A stretch of 20,134 nt of DNA, taken from JAAYBT01 sp964404395. GTDB taxonomy: Bacteria; Bacillota; Clostridia; Acetivibrionales; DTU013. A program made the translations under genes and the position numbers. The stretch is taken from contig CAYOKA010000033.1 in the NCBI GenBank assembly GCA_964404395.1, positions 1 to 20,134 of the forward strand, written 5' to 3'. This document shows positions 14,397-20,134 of this stretch, piece by piece. The number at the start of each line of letters is the position of its first letter. The first letter of the stretch is position 1. Below the pieces are notes generated by a model, which saw nothing but the letters and a program-made list of their open reading frames with translations, did no database searches and was not told where the DNA came from.

Positions 14397-16472
14397 TTAA
14401 ACAGCTAATGCATTGGCATCAAGAATCAGTGCAACATTCCCATCGCCGAGTATTGTTGCGCTTGTAATAATTTTAATGCCTGACAGGAATTTGCCTAATG
14501 CCTTCTGTACTATCTCCTGCTGTCCAATAATCTTATCTACCATAAAGCCTGTTAGTCTTTCGCCCTTTTTCACGATAACCAGAGTCATAGCCTTTTGCTC
14601 TTCAGTGTCATCCTTTGGCACTTCAAGCGCCTTGTCCAGCCTGATAATTGGAACGACTGAATCTCTGTACATGACTACTTCCTGCTTCTGGACAAGCTTT
14701 ATATCCTCGGGAGTGATATTTATTATCTTGTGAATCGTGCTTAACTGTATGGCATACTTTTCTTCACCCACCATAACAAGCAGTGCTTGTATAATAGCAA
14801 GGGTAAGAGGAAGGCGAATGAAGAACCTGCTGCCCTTTCCAAACTCGGTTTCCACCTCAACAGAGCCGCCCAGGGTTTCAATTTTTGTCTTTACAACATC
14901 AAGACCTACACCTCTGCCTGATAGGTCTGTCACGTGGTCAACCGTGCTAAAGCTTGGTTTGAAAAGATAATCAATAATATCCTTCTTAGTGAGAGTAGCG
15001 GCTACATCATTATTTATAAGGCCTCGTTGTATTGCCATGCTCTTTACTTTTTCTGCATTGATTCCCTGCCCGTCATCTCCAACCTCGATGACAACATTAT
15101 TGCCGTCCTGGTAAGCCTTAAGCTCAATCGTGCCAAACTCAGGCTTCCCAAGCTTCTTTCTTTGCTCTATAGATTCAATACCATGATCGCAGGAGTTTCT
15201 TAATAAGTGAATAAGCGGATCCCCAATCTCATCAATCACTGTCCTATCCAGTTCTGTTTCTTCTCCCGACATCTTAAGCTCAACTTCCTTGCCCAGATCC
15301 TTAGCTATATCTCTTATCATTCTTGGGAAGCGATTGAAGACAGTTTCAACAGGGACCATCCTTACTTTCATAACCGCATCATGTAAATTCGTAGTAATCC
15401 TCTCCAGGTACTCAATAGCCTCAACATAATCAGCTGTCCTTTCAATACCCTCCAACCCTTCCAGCCTTGTTTTCTGAATAATCAGTTCACTAACAAGATT
15501 TAACAGAACATCCAGTCTATCAATATCAACTCTGACAGTCTTACCTGTCTTTGTCCTCTTTGCTGTTAAATCAATTTTATGTTGACTTTGGTCTTCCTCA
15601 CCAGGTACAGCTTTTACCTCGTGCTCTTTCGCTTCTTCTATCTTTAACTGTCCGGCCAACGGGTTTTTAGCCTTGACTAGCTTTATGATAACATCTTCGA
15701 TTTCAGAAATGGAGTTTATATCCTTCCGAATTACCGCCTCATCCTCTTTCGATAAAACAATCACAGTAAATTCAAAATCAAACTTTTCGTCCTCAATATC
15801 CTGTACCTTGGGTTCTGATTTAATGATTTCAGAATGTCTTTCAAGAGTCTTAAATACGATAAACGCCCTTGCAGACTTTAATACGCAGCCTTTGTCCAGC
15901 TTGATTGTAATTTGGTATGCGTTATTGTCCATTTGGGCGGCTTTTTCAATAATACCGACATCATACTGATTAAGTTCAAGGTCAGAAGTGCTCTCGATCA
16001 TACCATTATTAGCTGCCTCGACTGGAGCGTTCGGCGGTGTTAATGAAGCTGTAGCAGCTGGCGTCGGTGCATCAGACGAAATGTCGTCCCTGTCCTTAAT
16101 GATCTGTGCCAGCTCATCGATAATCGGGAAATTATCTTCAGTCCCCTCCGTACTTGTCTCAACAATTGCAACCGTATATTCGTCAAGGGCATCCAGACAT
16201 TTGAAAAGCAAATCAATGAGCTTAGGGCTTGTCTTGATCTCGTTGTTTCTCAGCGATTGCAAAACATCCTCCATGTCATGAGTCAATCTGGCCATCCGGG
16301 TAAAGCCCATTGTTCCTGACATGCCTTTTAATGTGTGTGCCACTCTGAAGATCTCGTTGAGCATCAAGCTATCCTCAGGATCCTTTTCCAATTGCAGTAG
16401 GCATTGATTCAAGCTCTGCAAGTGCTCCTTTGTCTCCTCGATAAATATTTCCAAATACTGACTCATGTCCAT
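14397..16472 (-). CDS. cheA: Chemotaxis histidine kinase CheA
   Basis: A 691-aa kinase with the full domain set. P1 phosphotransfer domain: phospho-accepting H46 in VAHTLKGMSGTMGF. Linker rich in Ala/Pro/Thr at about 135-165. P2 CheY/CheB-binding domain at about 170-265. P3 dimerisation around 315-380. P4 ATPase has the N box HLLRNSCDHGIE, the G1 box EVGDDGQGI and G2 around GRGVGLDVV. P5 CheW-like domain at about 555-691. No key residue is missing. The ATG overlaps the end of cheB by 10 bases; a second ATG two codons later would give an ATGA overlap. GGGGGTGG lies ahead of both. Confidence 0.96.
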   Translation of the reverse strand: MDMSQYLEIFIEETKEHLQSLNQCLLQLEKDPEDSLMLNEIFRVAHTLKGMSGTMGFTRMARLTHDMEDVLQSLRNNEIKTSPKLIDLLFKCLDALDEYTVAIVETSTEGTEDNFPIIDELAQIIKDRDDISSDAPTPAATASLTPPNAPVEAANNGMIESTSDLELNQYDVGIIEKAAQMDNNAYQITIKLDKGCVLKSARAFIVFKTLERHSEIIKSEPKVQDIEDEKFDFEFTVIVLSKEDEAVIRKDINSISEIEDVIIKLVKAKNPLAGQLKIEEAKEHEVKAVPGEEDQSQHKIDLTAKRTKTGKTVRVDIDRLDVLLNLVSELIIQKTRLEGLEGIERTADYVEAIEYLERITTNLHDAVMKVRMVPVETVFNRFPRMIRDIAKDLGKEVELKMSGEETELDRTVIDEIGDPLIHLLRNSCDHGIESIEQRKKLGKPEFGTIELKAYQDGNNVVIEVGDDGQGINAEKVKSMAIQRGLINNDVAATLTKKDIIDYLFKPSFSTVDHVTDLSGRGVGLDVVKTKIETLGGSVEVETEFGKGSRFFIRLPLTLAIIQALLVMVGEEKYAIQLSTIHKIINITPEDIKLVQKQEVVMYRDSVVPIIRLDKALEVPKDDTEEQKAMTLVIVKKGERLTGFMVDKIIGQQEIVQKALGKFLSGIKIITSATILGDGNVALILDANALAV

Positions 16473-17542
16473 ATTCGATCCACCCCCGTATATTTAACCA
16501 ATACCCCCGCAATTTCCTTAAGAGGGACTATTTCATCTACAACCCCTGTTGCAACTGCTGATTTAGGCATACCATATACAACACACGATTCTTCATCCTG
16601 CGTAATGATAATACCATTATTTGATTTCTTTATGTTAACGACACCTTCTTTGCCGTCGTTACCCATTCCTGTCATTATAACACCAATAACATTTGGGAAC
16701 TGTGTGCACGCTATTGAATTCATCATTACATTGACAGAAGGCCTGTGAGCTCTATCCGGAGGCTCTTTTGTCAGCTTGATCTTCAACATCTGATCTGACA
16801 ACCTGTTTACCTCCATATGAAAATCACCTGGCGCTATGTAAGCAAAACCCGGCTGTATAAGCTCATCGTGCTCAGCCTCCTTAACCTCAAGAGAGCTAAT
16901 ACTATTTAGCCTCTCAGCTAATGATTTTGTAAACCTTGGCGGCATATGCTGTACAATAAGCAATGCCGCCGGAATGTCTCCCGGTATAATTGGCACAACC
17001 TCCTGTAGCGCTCTCGGACCCCCGGTAGAGGTCCCAATAGCTATCAACGTCTTCAGGTTACTGTCTTTTCGGCCTTTATGCTTAATATAATCTGCCGAAA
17101 CCGCCGTTCCAAACTGACTTGCCTTATAATTTCTCTTCCCGATTCTCTTTACAACTTTTATTTTTTCAATAATTTCTTTCATCTTTTCCTGACCGGATAT
17201 ATCGAATAATCCCTCAGGCTTTGTAATAAAATCAATTGCGCCTGCTTCAAGGGCTTCAATCGTTGCCTGTGCCCCTGCTCTTGTCAGCCCACTCAGCATA
17301 ATAACAGGTATAGCGGAAAATTTCTGGAGCTCCTTCAGGCAGTTCAGGCCATCCATAGAAGGCATTTCCACATCCAAAGTAATAACATCCGGCTTAACGG
17401 TTCTGGCAAATTCTAATGCCTCAAGGCCGTTTCTAGCCGTCCCTATTACCTTAATTTCTCCTGTACTTTCCAATATATCAGTCAGCATTCTTCGCATAAA
17501 AGCTGAATCATCTACCACCAAGGCTTCTATAGGCTTTGCCAT
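16463..17542 (-). CDS. cheB: Chemoreceptor methylesterase CheB
   Basis: A 359-aa protein with an N-terminal receiver domain (acid pocket D11/D12, phosphorylation site D57 in TLDVEMPSMDG, then KP at the domain end), a linker (about 125-160), and a C-terminal methylesterase domain. The catalytic residues are visible as Ser in GTSTGGPRAL, His in QHMPPRFT and Asp in MTGMGNDG. The ATG at 17542 is preferred over an upstream TTG (17566); AAAGGGA lies about 12 bases ahead, slightly long. cheB follows a 204-base gap after flhG that carries a candidate promoter. Confidence 0.95.
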   Translation of the reverse strand: MAKPIEALVVDDSAFMRRMLTDILESTGEIKVIGTARNGLEALEFARTVKPDVITLDVEMPSMDGLNCLKELQKFSAIPVIMLSGLTRAGAQATIEALEAGAIDFITKPEGLFDISGQEKMKEIIEKIKVVKRIGKRNYKASQFGTAVSADYIKHKGRKDSNLKTLIAIGTSTGGPRALQEVVPIIPGDIPAALLIVQHMPPRFTKSLAERLNSISSLEVKEAEHDELIQPGFAYIAPGDFHMEVNRLSDQMLKIKLTKEPPDRAHRPSVNVMMNSIACTQFPNVIGVIMTGMGNDGKEGVVNIKKSNNGIIITQDEESCVVYGMPKSAVATGVVDEIVPLKEIAGVLVKYTGVDRIWT

Positions 17543-17746
17543 TTGAAAACACAATCCCTTTCTCAATAATTAACACTTCTAATACTAAATATACGATCTA
17601 ATACTCAAATTCTACTATTACTACAATAACATATTTAGGATATATATTACATATATTTACCCCTACCGAGTGAATATTAACCTGCTTAAGTGTGATTACC
17701 TTTTAACTAATTATAGCATTAAATCATTGTACTGCAAATTATGCCT
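17543..17746. other. Intergenic gap between flhG and cheB
   Basis: An AT-rich gap of about 200 bases. Many related operons carry a PilZ-domain (YcgR-like) gene here; no remnant of one can be read in any frame. Apart from the candidate promoter at 17710-17737, I see no stable hairpin and no recognised riboswitch. Confidence 0.5.
17710..17737 (-). promoter_or_regulatory. Candidate internal promoter for cheB and downstream genes
   Basis: On the minus strand, TTGCAG (17732-17737) and a perfect TATAAT (17710-17715) are separated by 16 bases, about 170 bases ahead of the cheB start. The -35 box overlaps the region just after the flhG stop. It would let the che-sigD-fapA part be expressed apart from the upstream flagellar genes. 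Confidence 0.45.
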
Positions 17747-18658
17747 TCAAGCCTTCATAAAACTAATCAATTTGTGCATAAAGCCCCGTATGCCGGAACC
17801 TTGCGGTGCATTACCCATTCCATCCTTTTGTGTCAGCTTTGCAGAAATATCTCTTATATTTCTTGTAGCCATGCTTTTGGGGTAGGTTATAGAAAAAGGC
17901 TTCTGTCGCTTAACTGCTTTTGACACTGCCTCATCCTGCATTATATAGCCTGTGGGTTCAACTGTTATACCTAAAAACTTCTCGGCTACCAGTTCAAGCT
18001 TATTCAAAACATCATCGGCTTCATTAACACTATCTACCCTGTTTACTATTAATCTGATTTTTTTCGTTTTATCCCTGTTAGAAACAGTTTTTATCAAAGC
18101 ATATGCATCGGTTATTGATGTAGGTTCCGGAGTTGTTACCAACAGGACTTCATCAGCAGCCATGATAAAGCTCATAATATTCTCCGACAATCCTGCGCCG
18201 GTATCTACAATAATAATATCTGCAAGCTTATCCAAAAGAGCTATGCTTTCAATAAACTTCAAAATTTGCTGCCTGTCCAGTTTTATCAGTTCCTCTACGC
18301 CTGAACCACCGGAAATGAACTTTGTATTCATTGGCCCGTCCGAAATAATCTCCAGTATGCTTTTTTCATTTTTTATCACATTCAGCAAAGTATATTTCGG
18401 AACAATGCCAAAAAGCACATCAATATTTGCAAGTCCAAAATCAGCATCAAGTATAACTACTCTATAACCTTGCTCGCTAAGTGCGATGGCAAGATTTATT
18501 GTAACATTTGTTTTGCCGACTCCTCCTTTCCCACTAGTAACGGTTATGACCCTGGCCGTCCGCTTTATTTGCGGTATCGTTGTAGAGGACCGGTTGATTG
18601 ACTGTTTCAATTTAAGATTATCAATTGCCTGTCTTAATCTTTCAGCCTGGTCTATCAT
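17747..18658 (-). CDS. flhG: Flagellar number/placement ATPase FlhG (MinD-like)
   Basis: A 303-aa ParA/MinD-family ATPase. The N-terminal DQAERLR (residues 3-9) is the activator motif that stimulates the FlhF GTPase. The deviant Walker A is TSGKGGVGKTN, followed by LDADFGLANIDVLFG and IIVDTGAGLS. The C-terminal region ends with a membrane-targeting-like amphipathic segment (FMHKLISFM). The ATG follows the flhF stop with no spacer, so they are co-translated. With FlhF it sets the number and position of flagella. Confidence 0.95.
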   Translation of the reverse strand: MIDQAERLRQAIDNLKLKQSINRSSTTIPQIKRTARVITVTSGKGGVGKTNVTINLAIALSEQGYRVVILDADFGLANIDVLFGIVPKYTLLNVIKNEKSILEIISDGPMNTKFISGGSGVEELIKLDRQQILKFIESIALLDKLADIIIVDTGAGLSENIMSFIMAADEVLLVTTPEPTSITDAYALIKTVSNRDKTKKIRLIVNRVDSVNEADDVLNKLELVAEKFLGITVEPTGYIMQDEAVSKAVKRQKPFSITYPKSMATRNIRDISAKLTQKDGMGNAPQGSGIRGFMHKLISFMKA

Positions 18659-19834
18659 CTAGTTAATGCTCCCCATCAGATTCTTTGTAATCTTGTCAAC
18701 GTTCACTGTTTCAATATCATCCGGCACACTCTGCCCGGTAGTAATATATGAAAGACTTTTTCCGGTCAAATACCGGACATTTAGAATAATCCCACAGGTG
18801 GAAGCCTCGTCCAACTTAGTGAAAATAAGCTTGTAATCAGGTAAGAAGCTATAGCTTTTTAATATTTCCCTATAGCTCCTGCTACTGGTGGTTGAACTAA
18901 GAAGCAGATAAACCTCATCAGCTCCCGATGCTGCAACAAATGCCTTAAGCTCCTCAAACTGTGCCTTATTCTTGTGACTTCTGCCGGCTGTGTCTATCAA
19001 AATCAAGTCCTTGTCAGAGTTTTGCTTTACTGCTTCCCTAAGCTCCGTCGCCGTATATGCCACAGAAACGGGAATGTCAAGTATTTCCGCATATGTTTTT
19101 AACTGTTCAACAGCAGCTATTCTGTATGTATCTGCTGTTATTAACCCAATCGACTTCTTCTGACTCAGCATATGATTTGCAGCAATTTTTGCAAGAGTCG
19201 TTGTTTTACCGACACCTGTTGGCCCAACAAAGATAGCGACCTTTGGTTTTCCGGACGCTCCGCTTCCAATTGTCTCAGACTTTCCCAAGAGCCCGGAAAT
19301 TACTGCTGATAGCTGCACTGCTACATCATCGAACCCGGCATTTGATGGTATCTTTGCTGATACTGTATCCATGATCCTTCTGGCAATATCCTGCTCAACC
19401 TCGTTTTTTACAAGATTATTGTAAAACACATCTACTATCCCAGAACTGCGTTGTGCTTGAGCCGGATTAACCTGATGGACTACTTGCTTTTCAGCAGTTG
19501 CCGTCTGTTGAAACAGCTTACCCAACAGATTTTCTATATTTGTTATTTTATTCTCCAAATTTGCGATTTTTTCCTCTTTTTCATCAGCGTTATTTTCAGG
19601 GTGAGTTGTTTTTTGGCTGCCAGGTTTTTCTTCGGTTTTGACTGTCTCTGTCTTCACACCAGCGTATTCATCAATAGCAGCAAGCACCTCTACCATGGGT
19701 TTTGAAAATAGACCGATTATGCCCTTTTTCTTTACCTTCCTTGTGTTTAGAATAAGAGCCTCACTTCCCAAATCCATCTTAACTTTCAATATAGCTTCCT
19801 GTGTGTTTTTGGCAATATATCGTCGAATCTTCAT
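18659..19834 (-). CDS. flhF: Flagellar biosynthesis SRP-type GTPase FlhF
   Basis: A 391-aa SIMIBI GTPase. The B domain starts MKIRRYIAKNTQEA, then LGSEALILNTR. A variable linker (about 75-120, rich in K/E/T) leads to the N domain, then the G domain with G1 GPTGVGKTTTLAKI, the DTYRIAAVEQL block, G3 DTAGRSHKN, and G4 TKLDEA, closing with TTGQSVPDDIE. The ATG at 19834 is chosen because GAGGG lies just ahead and the family starts exactly there. A longer frame from TTG 19894 adds 20 residues of no family resemblance and would begin inside a promoter-like -10 box. Confidence 0.95.
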   Translation of the reverse strand: MKIRRYIAKNTQEAILKVKMDLGSEALILNTRKVKKKGIIGLFSKPMVEVLAAIDEYAGVKTETVKTEEKPGSQKTTHPENNADEKEEKIANLENKITNIENLLGKLFQQTATAEKQVVHQVNPAQAQRSSGIVDVFYNNLVKNEVEQDIARRIMDTVSAKIPSNAGFDDVAVQLSAVISGLLGKSETIGSGASGKPKVAIFVGPTGVGKTTTLAKIAANHMLSQKKSIGLITADTYRIAAVEQLKTYAEILDIPVSVAYTATELREAVKQNSDKDLILIDTAGRSHKNKAQFEELKAFVAASGADEVYLLLSSTTSSRSYREILKSYSFLPDYKLIFTKLDEASTCGIILNVRYLTGKSLSYITTGQSVPDDIETVNVDKITKNLMGSIN

Positions 19835-19882
19835 ATTACCCTCTTTTTTCATGTATTGTTTTATGTTGTAATTACACCTATC

Positions 19883-19912
19883 ATAATACCACAATTAGGC
19901 GTTTTATGTCAC
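19883..19912 (-). promoter_or_regulatory. Weak candidate promoter ahead of flhF
   Basis: In the gap between flhA and flhF, GTGACA (19907-19912) and TATTAT (19883-19888) on the minus strand are separated by 18 bases. Both boxes are one base from consensus. It could add to read-through from upstream flagellar genes. Confidence 0.25.
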
Positions 19913-19931
19913 TTATTATACAAGTTTTCCC

Positions 19932-20134
19932 CTATACAGTTACAACGCCTACGGACTGTATCTCAAGATCAGGATCCAGCTCATTATAAGACAGAACAAC
20001 AATCCCCGGGATGGATTGCTCAGCCAGCTTTTTAAAATAAATCCTTACCAGAGGAGACGACAGTACAATGGGTTGATGTCCAAGCTGTACCAGCTTTTGC
20101 ACTTGCTTTGAAAGACTTCCAAGTATCGTATTAG
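19932..20134 (-). CDS. flhA: Flagellar export gate protein FlhA, C-terminal end only
   Basis: Only the last 66 codons are in the window, and the gene continues past the right edge. The translated end contains LGHQPIVLSSPLVRIYFKKL, then PGIVVLSYNEL and EIQSVGVV, the typical close of the FlhA cytosolic domain (variants of P-V-V-L-x-S-P-x-x-R and V-V-L-S-Y-N-E-I). FlhA is the inner-membrane gate component of the flagellar type III export apparatus. The stop is TAG at 19932-19934. No truncation is implied; the cut is the window boundary. Confidence 0.92.
   Translation of the reverse strand, partial: NTILGSLSKQVQKLVQLGHQPIVLSSPLVRIYFKKLAEQSIPGIVVLSYNELDPDLEIQSVGVVTV

Noticed and set aside
17952..18467. 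171-codon plus-strand frame opposite flhG
   Set aside because: Ser/Ile-rich shadow of an AT-rich gene; the minus strand carries Walker A and other FlhG motifs.
19835..19894. 20-residue N-terminal extension of FlhF from a TTG
   Set aside because: No resemblance to FlhF, no good ribosome binding site, and ATG 19834 has both.

Overview
The window looks like the chromosome of an anaerobic, motile, Gram-positive bacterium of the class Clostridia. This rests on the motility gene order (flhA-flhF-flhG-cheB-cheA-cheW-cheC-cheD-sigD, the Bacillus/Clostridium arrangement), an SwrB-like protein, GGAGG-type ribosome binding sites, and an oxygen-sensitive type of metabolism on the other strand. The species cannot be named from the sequence alone.

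Layout. Positions 1-286 are an intergenic edge, with a good minus-strand promoter and possibly the first codons of a gene leaving the window to the left. Positions 287-8180 (+ strand) are one tightly packed hydrogenase operon: a small cytochrome b5-like haem protein, [NiFe]-hydrogenase small and large subunits, the large-subunit maturation protease, hypF, hypC, hypD and hypE. Almost every junction overlaps or nearly touches. A perfect 13-bp hairpin (8217-8246) lies between this operon and a converging tRNA-Leu(CAA) gene (8256-8342, minus) that has its own consensus promoter. From 8420 to the right edge everything is on the minus strand and is the distal part of a flagellar/chemotaxis operon. 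In transcription order it reads: flhA (3' end only), flhF, flhG, cheB, cheA, cheW, cheC, cheD, a small membrane protein, sigD, fapA, a small Q/K/E-rich protein, an SwrB-like membrane protein and a 71-aa membrane protein.

How the genes work together. The hydrogenase operon holds both subunits, the protease and hypF/C/D/E. HypF and HypE make the cyanide ligands, HypC and HypD assemble the Fe(CN)2CO unit, and the protease trims a 15-residue tail after nickel insertion. Separate hypA and hypB genes for nickel delivery are absent. However, the N-terminus of the hypF product looks like the nickel-binding half of HypA and replaces the usual acylphosphatase domain. The enzyme has no Tat signal and no membrane anchor, so it should be cytosolic. 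The translationally coupled b5-like protein is a candidate electron partner. The motility block supplies flagellar placement (FlhF/FlhG), the chemotaxis core (CheA/W/B/C/D) and the late flagellar sigma factor.

Most unusual content: (1) Asn in place of a proximal-cluster Cys in the small subunit; (2) altered active-site motifs in the large subunit; (3) the HypA-like/HypF fusion; (4) a 30-bp repeat present three times at the hypD-hypE junction, each copy carrying a ribosome binding site and together encoding an overlapping micro-ORF; (5) a visible shift in base composition between the hydrogenase and motility blocks, with the boundary at the tRNA-Leu.
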